The notes beneath the pieces are model-generated. The model had not been told where the DNA came from, did no database searches, and saw only the letters and a list, made by a program, of their open reading frames with translations. Below, one piece after another: positions 34,101 to 48,100 of a DNA stretch of 64,000 bases. How positions within the stretch are numbered: position 1 is the stretch's first letter; the number at the start of each line of letters is the position of its first letter. The stretch covers positions 19,085-83,084 of the forward strand of contig JABLTG010000089.1 in the NCBI GenBank assembly GCA_016618085.1. The letters run 5' to 3'. This DNA comes from Neovahlkampfia damariscottae. Lineage: Eukaryota; Heterolobosea; Selenaionea; Neovahlkampfiida; Neovahlkampfiidae. The position numbers and the translations under genes are program-made.

Positions 34101-34557
34101 AGAACCAAAAACAAATGAAACAGAACTGGTCAATGAAGAAATAATATTGAACACAGAAAAACAAGTTGAAACAATCATCGAACAAAAAACAAATGAAATG
34201 GACAAACAAGTTCATCTCGAGACAATCATTGAAGATGGAATTCAACAAGAAGAAAAAATTGAACCACCAAAAGAATTGGAATCTGTGGAAGAATCAAAAG
34301 AACCTTCTGTTGAAGAATCAAAGAATGGAACAAATGGAATTGTGGAAGATGTGATGATTGTTGAAGATAGAGAAGTTGAGTTTGATGAAAAAAGATTTGC
34401 AGTATGGTTCAATAAATTGATTAATCAAACAATTGATTTTAAAATTCCAGAACTGGATCAAATTTATTGTCAAATTTATGGAACAATTTATCGTTTCAAA
34501 GATGATTGGAATAAAGATGAATTGCTAGATGATTTTGAAAAAATTTTGAAAAAATAA
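31158..34557 (+). CDS. ATAD2/Yta7-type AAA ATPase
   Basis: Four exons (31158-31397, 31426-32070, 32110-33824, 33861-34557) give 1,098 aa. Family members bind chromatin and remove or load histones. Residues 1-295 are charged and basic, with an AT-hook-like GGRPKK and acidic runs. The first AAA module (about 305-560) is intact: ITWESIGGL, Walker A GPPGCGKT, Walker B IIFFDEIDGL, sensor ATNR and arginine fingers ALRRPGRFDRE. The second AAA module has a degenerate Walker A (HGNGNMGQNY), as in ATAD2. In the bromodomain position, FVKPND resembles ATAD2's opening helix, but the YY-x-VI-x-P-M-D-L loop and the acetyl-lysine-binding Asn are not recognisable. An acidic tail with many Glu follows. CCAAT elements lie at 31111 and 31121. 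Confidence 0.88.
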
Positions 34558-34606
34558 ACATTTAATTGTTGACGATACAACACATTTAAACAATTTTTTT
34601 TGAAGA

Positions 34607-35214
34607 ATGGATTTGAAGTGCAAATTAAAAAATGAATCAAAAATTCCACCAATAAAACCTGACATTGACCAAGTTAAATAGTTCAACAGAACGGAGAAAA
34701 AAAAAAGAGACTGGATCAAGTGCCCTTCAAGAGGTAAACCATTTCTTTTTCCTGACATTTTTCAGTCTTAAGATATGCAGAGTTATTGAAAGTTCATCCT
34801 GATTCAATCATCAAATGTGTGGTCATTAAATCTGAAGAAAGTAATATTTTGATAGTTTCCAATGGAAACTCAAGAATCGATTTGGAAAAACTTGCGGAAA
34901 TATTGAAGCAAAAGGAACTCAAATTTATTCAATTGAAAAAATATTCAATTAATCCATTTTTCAAATCCACATTGTTTTCCAAGGTGTATTACAATGAATC
35001 AATTTTTGATATCAAAGAAGAAATGATTTACATTGAATCAAGAAGAGATAAACAATACATTGAAACTAAATTGAAAGAATTCAAAAATTTCATACCGAAA
35101 GAATCAATTCTTCCAATAAAAACAACTGAAAATCAAATGAAATCAAATTTTAATTTGAAACACCAATTGAAATTGGATAAAACTTCAACCAATCCATACC
35201 ATCCAATTTTATAG
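34607..35214 (+). CDS. YbaK-like aminoacyl-tRNA deacylase domain protein
   Basis: The well-supported part starts at about 34697 and runs over a 32-nt intron (34734-34765) to the stop at 35214. It contains YAELLKVHP, IIKCVVIKSEES, LIVSNGNSRIDLEKLAEIL and NPFFK, which follow the YbaK/ProRS-associated fold (the Lys in IIK is the usual catalytic position). These enzymes clear mischarged tRNA. The N-terminus is uncertain: an ATG at 34607 is in the same frame but a TAG at 34679 interrupts; a 24-nt GT-AG intron at 34673-34696 would remove it. Length would be about 180 aa. Its 3' end overlaps the convergent secreted-protein gene by 65 bp. Confidence 0.5.
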
Positions 35215-36040
35215 ATTTAAATGACTTTTTCTTGATATCAGTGATAATTAAATAAAAATTTGATGTCAAATTTTCAGTCAAAAGACAATAATGTAAATTA
35301 CCAACAATACGAGTTCTTTGAAAACCTGAGAATCTATTGAAAGTAAATTCAGCAGGATATGTAACTATTTTTTCAATGAAATTATTTTCTAAATCAAATG
35401 ATTGTAAAATAAATCTTCTTTCTAATGTATCATAATAAACTGAAATTGCTGTTTCGTCATTCAATAATTCGAAAGTTCCAAAAGATCTGTACTTTATAAC
35501 TTTGTCTAATTCTCCTGAAACATAATTTTGAACCCTAAATTCTGTAGATGTGACGTAGTATCCATTTGTTTTTTCTTTTGCAATTTTTAATTTTGTTGGT
35601 ACGAGTCCTGGTACATCTATTTTTTTATGTTCTGTTGTTTTCCCAGTTTTCAAATCTGTTTCCATAAAATAAAATCCGTTGTTGTAATTTCCAATTGACA
35701 TCAAAGAATCAGTTTTTTTGTTGTATTCTAAACTGAAAGTTTGTTTCATTGGAGGTGTTACTTTCATAGGTTGAATTTCTTTTGTTTTTGTATTAATTTT
35801 GAACATTTCTTTGTTCAAATGAAGATAAAAATATTCATCATCATAAGTTCCATCTGTATTTATAACTTGAATTTGATGTGGAAACACTTTTGATGAAACT
35901 ATTTTTCCAGTTTCACCATCTGCTGTTAAAACAGTCAAGTTACCTAAAGGTTGTGTAATTTTTGATGTTACCAATAAATGAACTTTTTCAGAATGTGCTT
36001 GATGAAAAACAAACAATAAGAAAAGAAAAATGATTTTCAT
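35150..36040 (-). CDS. Secreted protein of unknown function (296 aa)
   Basis: A single exon begins MKIIFLFLLFVFHQAHSE, a clear signal peptide; the ATG at 36040 was chosen because upstream there is only a TTG. The mature part is a series of short beta-strand-like segments with repeated patterns of aromatic and Thr residues (for example FYFMETDLKTGKTTEHKK), suggesting a beta-propeller-like fold, and two glycosylation sequons. There is no transmembrane segment or retention signal. I cannot name the family. The coding ends overlap those of the YbaK-like gene on the other strand (35150-35214). Confidence 0.65.
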   Translation of the reverse strand: MKIIFLFLLFVFHQAHSEKVHLLVTSKITQPLGNLTVLTADGETGKIVSSKVFPHQIQVINTDGTYDDEYFYLHLNKEMFKINTKTKEIQPMKVTPPMKQTFSLEYNKKTDSLMSIGNYNNGFYFMETDLKTGKTTEHKKIDVPGLVPTKLKIAKEKTNGYYVTSTEFRVQNYVSGELDKVIKYRSFGTFELLNDETAISVYYDTLERRFILQSFDLENNFIEKIVTYPAEFTFNRFSGFQRTRIVGNLHYCLLTENLTSNFYLIITDIKKKSFKSIKLDGMDWLKFYPISIGVSN

Positions 36041-36120
36041 TGGCGAATAATTCTCCACCAACCAAATCCCAACAAAAATAAAAAAAAAAGAATTGAATCA
36101 TTCAATTTTTGAAAAAAAAT

Positions 36121-39100
36121 TTATTCAAGTTCAGATCTTGTATTACTTGGAGGTGGTCTTTCATCATCAGATTCTTCTTCATCTTGTTGTTGTTGTTTTT
36201 GTAATTGCTCAAGTCTTTCTTGTTGACGAGCTTGAATATCTGTTTTTTCAGTTTGTAAAAGACTCTTATTTCCAGTTCTTTGAGTACTCTTTGAACCAAC
36301 ATAAGAAACACTTCCATTATATTCTGATTTGATTAAGTAACCATTTGGCATCATTTGACCTTTAATACTTTCTTCAGGTACCAAATGAGTTCTTGATGAC
36401 ATTTTATCCAAATTTTGAGAAATGACACCATCCAATTTTGTTTTTTTTGCAATTTTGACAGCAGTTCTTTTTCCTGCTCTTGTGATTAAATATAATTTTC
36501 TTTTTGCTCTTCTAGAAGAAAATACATCTTCAAGAATTTCATTCATTGATTTTAAGTTATCTTCAGGTTCAGATCCTTGTTCAAAGTTGATTGTAAATTG
36601 AAAATCATGTTCTGTTTCCCAAGGAACAATATTATCATTGACTTCAATATGTCTTCCATGTAAATCATCTAACACATTTGCAAGTTTTTCTTCATTTGCA
36701 ATTTTTTCTTCTTCAACTCTTTTCTTTCTTTTTATTCTTTTTTTAGCTTTTTTTCTTCTGATATAAACATCAAATAAAAACATGAAAACTACAACAAGAT
36801 TTGAACCAATAATCAAAGCAACGGTGATAAAAGGCATAATGAAACTTAAAACATTTTTCAAACCAGGATCAATAACAACATTTGTATCTCCATTGGCATT
36901 AACAACAAATAATAATAAACCAGCGAATAAAGTCATTAAAGTTGACATCAAAATGAAATAATCCATTAAATTGTGGAATTTTTTACGATAAGGAATGAAA
37001 TTAACTTGTAACATCATACCAGTAAAAATAATGGCAATACCAACAGTAATCAAAAACATAGGTTTGAAAAATGTTGTCAATACTGAGAATGAAGCTTTTC
37101 TAATAGAATCAAATAAATCCCAAAAGAAAAATCTCTTTTTATATTTGGATAATGTAAATCTATTGATTAAAATGAATGTTTCAGATTTTTCCAATTTCTT
37201 ATAACGAAGAATCAAAATAGTGAAATATAAAATAGATCCAAGTCCAAATAATATAATTGATATCACAGAAAGAGGTAAAAATATGAACCAAATATTTTGG
37301 AAGCAAATAATATCAGGACTTTCTTTAAATGTATAAATACCATTTGGTTGATAATCACATCCAAAAATTTGAAATGATGTTGTCATAATTCTTAAAAAGA
37401 AAAATGAAATGAATGATAAATAAGCACCAACAATTTTGTTAAACAATCTTTTTAGTTCAACAAAAGTAGATTTTTGTCTAACACTCCAAACCATAAAATT
37501 TCTAACCCAAATAAATGTATTACCAATTGATCTAAAAATAGATTTGATTATTTCAATAATTTTGTTTGTCTTTTTTGGTTCATCATCGTCACTATCTTCA
37601 TCATCAGATTCCAAAGGTCTTCTGTATTTTAATTTTAAAATTTTTGCAATTCTAAATCCTATTGATGCTGCAAAGAGTGATCTTAAAACAGCAATGAAAT
37701 AAATGATGATAAAGGCAAATAAAAACACAAATGGCATTGAAATTTGAGTGAAATAAATGTAGAAGTAATTATAAGTTAATCCAAAAATTCTGAAAATACA
37801 TTCAGGAGCAAGAAAATCAAAATTAAAGTTGGCTGCAGAAGCAGCTGATAATGTACCACCAACAGCTTCTGGCCAGTCTAAATCTAATGTTGCAAAAGTG
37901 GAAATAATTTGCCAATAACCAAAAGTGATAGAAATGGAAGTCATTTGTGAAATTTTTGTTGAAGTGATAACAACAAAGAATGCAGCAATAATCATAATTG
38001 CAAACATGATTGCAATTGCAGCGATTAACAGTAAAGCTGTAATTCCAGAATCATTACATTTTTTACAAACTAATTTTGATTTGTAATATCCATCAGCACA
38101 TCTTCCACATCTTAAATCAGTGTAACCAACTGTACAATTATCTGCATTATCTGGTAAACATCTTTCTATAGGATAACATTGATAAAATATCGTAACATCA
38201 ACTTTACTGAACCACCAACCTTTTTGTGATTTTGGAAGTGTAACATTTTCAGGATTACAAATTGCACCTTGAGGACAATCAATACATACTTTAGTGATTG
38301 GATGAACCATTGAATTATTGACACAAACACATTGATCTACAGATGTTAAACCAGTTGTGCTTCCAGGTGATTTCATTTTATCTGGACAACTTGTACAATT
38401 TATTGATCCAATTTTGTCAGTATATGTGTCGACTGGACAATCAGTACAAACTTCAATTCCATTATTTGATTTAAATTGACCTAAAGGACATGGCTCACAA
38501 GCTTCTTGATAAGAAGATGTTCCATAACCACGTATGCAAGGTATAAATGTAAAATTGGAAGTTGTTGGATACCAATCAATTCTGTTATAAGACAAATCAA
38601 ATGCAATAGATACATCAGCGTTTGCGATAACACCACAACGAACAGCTGTTGAATTTATAATTTTGCATGGTTGGTCAACTTTAACAGATCCGATTCTCAT
38701 ATAAATCTCTGAAAATCTTGTGTCAAAAGAACCTGTGATAAGAACAGAATAATTTCCTGCAGCGACACCAGAAGAAGGTGTAATTGTTTGTGGCATTGGG
38801 TTTTGAATCATGTAGTAAACTACAGTATCTGAAGTATCATTAAATGAATTCTTCAAACTGAGATAAACTTCATTAACAGTATCATATTTTGCATCATAAA
38901 TAAATGTACAAATGATTGAATCACCTTCAATGATTTTGTCAATGGAATAATACAATGTTGAGTTAGAGTCTTTAAATTCGCAAGTTCTGACGTCTTTTAA
39001 ATTTGCTCCTTGCATTGTAAGATTTAAAGTTTTTCTTTCTCCAATTGCAGGTTCAATTCCAACTAAAAATAAATTCGCAAACTTGTCAGCAATTGTGATT

Positions 39101-42100
39101 GATCGTGTTTTGAAATCAATTCCATCATTCAACGAAATACCTAATGTTGCAATAATTGGAAATGAAAATGAAAGTGTTGATGGTGAATAAAATTCAAATT
39201 TTGGAACAATGAATTCTATCATATTTGCATCTGAACTGTCAATTGTTTGTGTGTATGAAAATAGTTCATTTTCCAATTTTATAATTGCAGATTCATTTAA
39301 TTTTGTTCCTTTCAATTCTAAAGTAGTGTTTTGAAATGAGAAAGTAGTATCAAATGAATTAGTTCCTTTGGCAGCAACTGTATCAAATGTAAATGCATCA
39401 ATCAATTGAATTTGACTTGATATTGTTGCATAATCAAAACCTTCATTGAATGAGATTTGAATTGAATTTCCAAAACTCTTTTTCAAATTCAGAAGAACTG
39501 TTGTTTGAATTGGGGAAAATAAGAATCCAATTTTATCATCCATAACGTTGACTGATGATGCTTCAACTGTTTTTCCATCAAAAATACCACGAACTTTAAC
39601 TGAATTGGTGAATGGTGATAATCCAGTTCCTGTTAAATAAATCATGTTTTCCATGTTCCTTGATATTTTTTTTGTTGGAATTTGAACTGTAGGTTGAGTC
39701 AAAACTGAAATTTCTGAAAGTATTAACGGGATGAAATATCTGGTTTGTGAGTCATCAATGAATTCAATTGAATACTTATTATCCAATGGATTTGATTCAC
39801 CAATACAAGAGGTCATATTTGAATTACAAGTGAATTTAATTACTTCTGAAGTTGATTTTAATTGCATTGCCATTTTTTTTCCAGCTAAATTTATTTTTGG
39901 AAAATTAACAAAAGAAAATTTCAATGTTGTTCCGGATAAAAATACTTTTGGTGAAAAATCAACAACATCAAATCCTGTGTATTGAATTAATTGAGATCCG
40001 AAATAATCAGTTCCACCATCTAAAGATGTTTCAACACTCAATGTTCTTGGGTAATATACGCTATATTGTGCTAAATGAGGAGCTTCACATTTAATATTTC
40101 CATTTTCAATGGTAGCAGTTGTAACTTCATTGATGAATTGATCTTTAAATCTAACAAGACAAGAGTTTGTTGGTAAAACAATTCCAGTTGGGATCACAAT
40201 TGAATAAGAAATTTGTGTGACATTTGGATTTGCAACAGTTGTTGGTGATAATGTGTTTGATGATGCTGAAATGACTTTTTCACTGGAAAGGTCATTTGTA
40301 AATAAATATAATTTCTTGTCTAATGTTTCAAAATTTTCACCATCCATTGAAAGTTGTAAAGTTACTTGTTGAGCAATAATAGCAGAATTTTTTGAAATTG
40401 GGCAAGAAATAAGGTTAGTAGCTTCAACAGTACAATCTTGAGTTTCTAACAATTCAACATACTTGATTTTATAGCTTAATTTACTTGAGAAAGCAAATGA
40501 AGAACTTTGCAGTTTAATTGTCTTTCCTGTGGTAAAAATATCAACCAAAGATGATGGAAAAATATTTGAAATTGAAGGAACAGCAAAATATTCAAACCAA
40601 GGTGTCAAAGAAATTGCTTCAACATCGTCAATATGAATCGAAAAACGAATTGATTTTGGATAAACCTTTGATTCAACTTTTGGTGATCTACAATATCTTA
40701 AAGTTCCCACTGTTGTATTACAAGTAATTGTTTGTGAATTCAATTGATTAATAGCTTTTAATGAAATGTTATAATCACTTTTGAAAAGAGTTGGGAATCC
40801 TTTTTGTTCTATGAATGAAAATTCAGTATTTCCTGTGCTAAAACCATTGTAAGTGCTCATGTAAATCGGATCAATGAATTGAATTCCAGCTTGAGTTGAA
40901 ATTTGATAATTGGTTTCATTGATTTGAATTCCAACTGTCAATTGTAAAGTTTCTACTCTTGAGCTTTTCACTGTACATGTTACAGTTGAATTTGCACTTC
41001 CAGGATTTTCAACAGTTGCAATTGATAATATTTCATTATTTGATGAATTAATACAATTAAATTTAAATCTTTGTGAATTTAAAACACTTCCAAATGATAA
41101 TTGTAATTTCAACGGATTAATTCTATGAGCAACAAAAAGAGCAAAATATGGAACTGCTGATATTAATTGGTTATCATTATTGAAATATACAATTGAATTA
41201 AAATTCAAAATAGTTTCAACTCCAGGTGTATTGTTCTTTGTAATGATTAATGAAAGATTGTAATTTGAAGGTTGAACTAAAGGATTCAACACATTAGGTT
41301 TACATTGTAAATCTATTCCTTTCACGCAATTTACAATTGTACTTCTATCAGGAGATAATTCTTCTGTAAAGTTCAATTGATAATTAAATTCATTTTCATA
41401 ATTCAACATATCAATTTGGAAGTTTTCTGAAAATGAATTATCTGTGATTGTCAAATTTTTGAATTTCAATGGTTGTCTATAAAAAACAACTTTCACTAAA
41501 TTTGAAAAATAAGTTGAATCAACTGAAAATAATGTTGTATTCAATGCAAGTCCAACTTGAAGATAAGCAATGGATTCTGAAAATTTGGAAATTGAAACAG
41601 AACATTTGATCAAATTTCCTTCAATTCTTGCATTTGATCTTCTATAGCCATGATGTGTTGAATTGTATTTACAAATCAATCCTTTCTCATTTACAACAGT
41701 GTCTCCAGTTTTTAATGACAATGAGACATCAAATGTAAAATCTTCAATATTATTTGAGAATCCTTTTGCAAATGGTGAAATCGTTTCAATTTCAACTGGT
41801 TTTCTGTAAATGTATTGGATTGAGTTTGATGAAAAATCTACACCTGAAGCACATCCTGTTGGTTTTATTTTCAAGAATAAACTTTCATTTCTTGCATTAC
41901 CAGTTCCAAGAAGAGAACAAGAAAATCTTCCATTTGAATGAAGAGTTGCTGTAAATTCATCAGATCCCAAAGAACAATGGTAAGTGGCATTTCCTCCAAA
42001 AATATCCAAATTGTAATTTGTGTGAATATCGGCAGCAGTAGTTGTTCCAATCATGGTAGTAAATGGATTGACACTTTGAATTGATATTTTTTCAACAAAT

Positions 42101-45100
42101 AAAATTGGTGATGAATTTGGTGAGATTAAAATTTCACCATTTTCAGCATCATCATTTACATACCAAAGTGAAATTTGTTGTACTCCTGCAACAGATGATG
42201 AAACATTACATAAATATTGTTTATCTGTAACTCTAGTTGTTGGAACTAAAGTGTTTCCCAATTTACATTTCACAAATGGTGAAAGATTTGATGGGAATGA
42301 TTTTTCTCTATTTACTGTCACAGTTAATACTTCATTCAAATGAACGATTGTTTTACAGTCAGTAATTGAAAGAATACTATCAACATCAACAAATGTAACG
42401 TTCTTTGAGTCAGTGAATGTGAATTGTTCATTGAAAGCAAGTGATTGTGCATTTTTATAGTTGATTTTTGCTTGATAAATTCCTGCGATTAAATCACTTG
42501 GATCAATATCACTTTTAAAAGATGTTGTTCCATCCAATGCCGCAAATTCAATATATTTAGTTCTTTCTCCAGAAAGTTCGACAACTAAAACACCTTCATT
42601 CATTTTTATTGCACTACTTAAAGTGACGTTTAATGAAAACTTTGGAAAAGATGTTGAAATTGGAAATATAGTTGGAAACATTCTTGCAATTGTTCTTTTT
42701 TCATACAAAACAAATTTAGCACTTAATAAATCTTGATTTTCTGTGAAGTATAAATTATATGATGAAAAAGAAGAAAAAGTTGAATTAAATGTTGGAGTAA
42801 TACAAACTAATTTTCCTAAAATTGTTGAGCAATTAAAAATATGATCAATATTGAAAGGAGTTCCAATGGTAATCAATTTGTTTGTAGTTTTTGGTTGTAA
42901 AATTTCAACAGTTTCTCCTCCAGATATCAAACCATGATTTGGAGTGAAAAAGTTTGATTCAATGAATTTATAAGGAACTGAAGGTAAAATTTCAAGTGTA
43001 TGTCCGTAAGTAGTCATCTGAATTGACAACAGGTAAGTGATTACTGTAGCAGAATACATATCTGTAGTAAACTTGAAATTATTTCCATCAACTGAGAAAT
43101 TTGTTTGAGCTGTTTGAAGTGTCAAAGGATCTGATTCACCATATTTTGTTGTAAATGTAACATTGCCATAATCTTTTGCAAGAAAACCAGAAAACATATT
43201 CACATTATTTGTAACATTTGTCGTAGCAACAGATGGACTAAATCCGGTGAAAGTTGATTTTGTAACTAAAACAAATTCAATTTGATTGGTAGTGATCGAA
43301 AATCTTTCATTTCCTTCAACATATTCAAGAAAAACATTGACTCTCCCAGATGTTCCATACGTGAATTTTGCTTCCGAGTCCACACTTCCAGAAATAGACA
43401 ATGTATTTTTTTGTTCATTTGTATAACTATCTGAAGTATTTAAACTTAATTTAACATTTGAGATCAAAGATAAATCCATAATTGTAGTAGCTGAAAAGTT
43501 CATGAAATTAGTAGAAACAGATGTATAATGAAATCTTATTGCTGAAGTATCAATGTCCAAAAGACCAGGTTGAATGTAAAAGAGTGTTGCTGTATTGTTT
43601 GAAATCAACAAATAATCATTTGATATTTGAGGAACTCTGATATATCCAGTAATCGTGGTTTGATTAAATCCAGCATATGGGATTGAACAATTCATTTGGT
43701 TGTTGTTAATTCTAGTTGCAGAATATTTCAAATTTCCATTTTCTTGAATGTTACAATAATATTCAATGTTCGAAATTCTTGGATCAACTCTTAAAGTATT
43801 TTCAGCAAATGTCATTGTGATGTCAATATTTTTTCCAACAACAGTGGCATGTGGTGAAATGTCCATATCAATTGATTTATATACCAATAAAGGTTTTGAA
43901 ATATTCATTAAATCTAGAAAGTTGACAGTTAGAGGTACGGATTTTTGAAATAAAAAGTAACTGAGGTAGACATCCAATGCAGGCACATTAACAGTTGACT
44001 GACTACAAACAGTAGTCATAGTGCCTAGAACGCAATCATAACGATTTGTAGTTGACAGCTCTTTTAATGAATAATCAGTGTTTAAATCTTGATAGTGAGG
44101 AGAAATTACAAATTTTGATGAATCATTTCTCAAAATTTCGAAATTTCTCGGTTGTGATTTTTCAATATAAGATGGTGATATTTTTAGTTGATTAAAAGAA
44201 AGTGGCAACAAAGTTGAAACTGCTTCATCAGATAACCCTGGAATACTTGTATTCACATGAACAGATATTGTAAATTCTTCATCTATAAAATTGCTTTGAA
44301 TATCGCATGTAATTGAAAGCACTAGTAAGTTCTTCACATCTTTTTTTACTGGTATCTTAGTTGAACTTCTTGAATCCAAGCAATAGTAATCCAAATGTAT
44401 GTTAAATCTTGGCTTTGATATCATTGAAACTGTCATCATATTAACAAGTGGATCAAGTACAAAGGGAAATGGAGAAACTTTGTACATTGTAACTTTTCCA
44501 AGAATATAAAAATCTGCTGTAACAAAAGATATTTTTTTTGTGCCGTCAATAATCTCCAAGCGGATGTGCGCAGTTTCTGGTAGTCTAGCAGCAGGTCTTG
44601 TATCAACTGCACAATCTAGAATATCATCACAGTTTAAATCCAGACTTCCGAATTCAGATACACCAATCATAGCAATACTGTAGTTACTCAAACCAAAAAT
44701 TTTTGTCATATTCAACGAAAATGGAACTGTTTGATTAAATGGAATGACTGAAGACATATTTGTGCTCATTGGTTCTTTGATAACAACATGTGATAAATTC
44801 TTATTTGATAAATAAAATGAATTATCTCCTCCTAATGAAGTACTAGTATTGACCCATAATCCAATTAAACTATCATCTGAATTTAACTGTGTAATTGAAG
44901 GGAGTTTCATTGTACAAGTTGCAACAGTTGAACTCATTCTAGTTGCCTTCGAGTAAAGAACACCATCCGAATTAGTAACATGTCTGCAATAAACTTTTGA
45001 AAACTCCACAGGTAAATTTTGTGTTGTGATAGAAATTTCTTGTGAAGTAACACTTTGATTATTTGCAAATGGATAGAGTTGACCAGTTTCAACAGTTTCT

Positions 45101-48100
45101 AAATAAAATTAAAAAAATAAAAAAGAAAACTAACCAAATACATAAAATTTTTGAAAATTTGAAGTTATTGGAAGCAGTTCACCAGTAATTGTATGATTTG
45201 CAAATATTTTGATGTTAACAAATGCTGAAGATACTGTCAAGAATAATTCACAAGTAAATATTGATCCACTTTGAATTGCTGGTGTCAAATAATTTCCTGA
45301 ACTTGAACCACAATGGAAAGTTACAGCTCCTTGATAATCAATTTCAGTAATATTTGTATAAACAGATAATTTAAGGTTTTTTCCTTTCAAAGCACCATAA
45401 GGATGCAATCCTAAAATCGTTCCTGTTTCTAATGAAGCAAAATCCATTGGTTTTGAAACTACCAATGATTCAGAACCTTCTGGATTTTTCCAAAGCAAAT
45501 TAATTTTAGCAATGCCTGGTTTTGGAACTTTAAAAGTTGTTTTGAATTTATCATAATCAGAAAGAACAATATCTCCAGCAGCAAAATTGAGTGTTGAAGC
45601 AGCAGTCGTATTAACCAGAACAATTTTGTTGATTTCAATATTATTCTCTCCTCTCCAGAGAAATATATCATTTACTCCTGCTTTTGAAATTTGAATGATT
45701 GGAGCTGTTGTTTTTGCACTTGCTAATGGATAAAAATTTGAATTGGAAACAGTTCTGTTGACTCTCACTGCATATGAAGTATTTGTTCCAATAAAAAAAT
45801 ATCCAGTTTCAGTTCCAGAAACAGTTTGATGAAATATATAATAATCTCCAGGTTGATTGAAATTTATTCTGTAATGAGCAAAAGGAGAATTATTCAAATC
45901 ATAATTCGCTTGAAATCCCAAATTAGTCATGAAAGTTGATTGACCAACATATGTGTTGCCATCCATAAAAAGACTGTTAGTAAATGATGACTTGTAAAAA
46001 TTTAATGCTGAAAATGAAATAAATCCTTCATCTGTGGCACCAATTTCAGGTGGTGAAGGAACATATCTTGTTCCATTTACAGACACAAGAATCAAATTTC
46101 TTGCACGTCTTGTAATTGGATAATTGGCTGAGTCAAGTGGATGTTGAATTTCAATAGTTTTCATTTCTCCTGAATAACCTAACATTGAAGCTGACTTAAT
46201 GACAGTATTTGGATCTAAGAAATCTTAGGAAGTTTATTTTTGTCTTACCAAAAAGAGGAACTGGAATTATAGATTTACTGGCAATGTTATTAACAGCATT
46301 TCCATAAGAATATTGTAACAAGACTGATATATATCCACGATCCGGGTTTGTTCTATTTCCTTGGACTACGCAGAATATTTTATCATCTTTGTCATTGATG
46401 GCAGTAATTGCTGAAATATTCTTTATAAGTGGCGTACGACCAACACAATGAACATGTTGATGGATTTCTTTTGGAATACCAATACCTAATTTGATTTTAA
46501 CTTTTATATCTTGATCTGACAATCCAGCTGTACTTCCATTTATTTCACTGATATGTTGTCTATAAATTCTGTACATTGATGAATTCATTGAAACTGTATC
46601 ATTTGAACCTGACCAAACAAGATAAATTTGATTTCTTAAATTTTTAATTCCTGAAGTTCCACATCTCACACCTGATGATGTGAATCCAACATTTGAAGTA
46701 GAATCAAGACTTTCAGTATTTCCACAATTCAATTGAGAATAATCAATTTTACAAGTTGAAGAAAATGTGATATTTGCATCTTCATTTGAATCACCAATAA
46801 CAAAATATGGATTTGTTACAGGTAATAAACCTTTGAAATGAAAATTCAAAATTTGATAAAAAAACTTACTACAAACGTCTTTGTTAATTGATTCATCACA
46901 CCAAAGTGTTTTTGTATGACCAGCTAAATTTAAATTCAATCCAACGGTTTTCCAACCTAATGGATATGGACCACATAAATTATTTCCAATCAACGAAATG
47001 TTCTTTAAATTTGGAAAATCTGCAGATTTGAAATCAATATCTGATGCAGCTTGTCCATTAGTTATGTCATTCATAATAAAAGATTCAATTGATTGAGGTA
47101 AATTTTCTTTAAAGCTTGGATATTTTTGAATATAATTTCCAGATAAATCCCTAAGAAGATGATTTAGCATTCATATTGTCTTACAAATATTTTAATTTTG
47201 TATAACCTCTTAAATCAACAATAGTACCATTTAAACCAGAATTAATAAATTTTCTGTGACGAATTAAAAAAAATTGAACTTACATATCAGTAACATCAAT
47301 ACCTGAACATTTGACATATGATCCATTTTCATTGAAAGCATTACAATAACAAGAAGGTCCTTCATTCAATATGCAATTTTCCCAAGTTGAATTAATTGTG
47401 CATGTTGGTTTGTCTTTACATAAAGACACCAATAAATCATAAATTAATTTTCTTTGTTCACATTTTGTTCCTTGATACTCTTTTTGACAGACACAATTGT
47501 CAGGAGACGTACAATTTCCGGCACCTGAGCAAACACTTGGATTTGAAGCACTTATTCCAAAACAAACTGGAATTTCACAATTTGATCCAGTGTATGAAGC
47601 TGTACAATTACATGTATCTGCAGCAATACACGAACCATGTGAAGAACAAACATTTGAGTCAGAAGAGTTTTTTCCATTGCATATTGGAAGTTGACAATTG
47701 TTTCCAGTGTATCCAATATTGCAAGTACAATTGTTGAAATCAACACAAGTACCTTGTGAAGAGCAGATATCTGCTTCTGTTGAATTTTTGCCATAACAAA
47801 ATGTATTTTCACAATTACTTCCAAAATAATTTGAAACACAAGAACATTGATTTTTGTCAATACAATTTCCTCTTCCTGAACAAACACTTGGATCTGTTTC
47901 AAGAATTCCTGAACATTTTACAAGTAAGCAATCATTTCCTCCATATCCATCAAAACAATCACATGTATCAATACGTGTGCACGTACCATTTCCATTGCAT
48001 ATCATTGGTGAATCATATTTGGTTCCAAAACAGGTCAAATCTGAAAAAATGAGTTGTGGCAAAATGGAAAACCTGTAACATTGAAAAATAGTGTATCTCC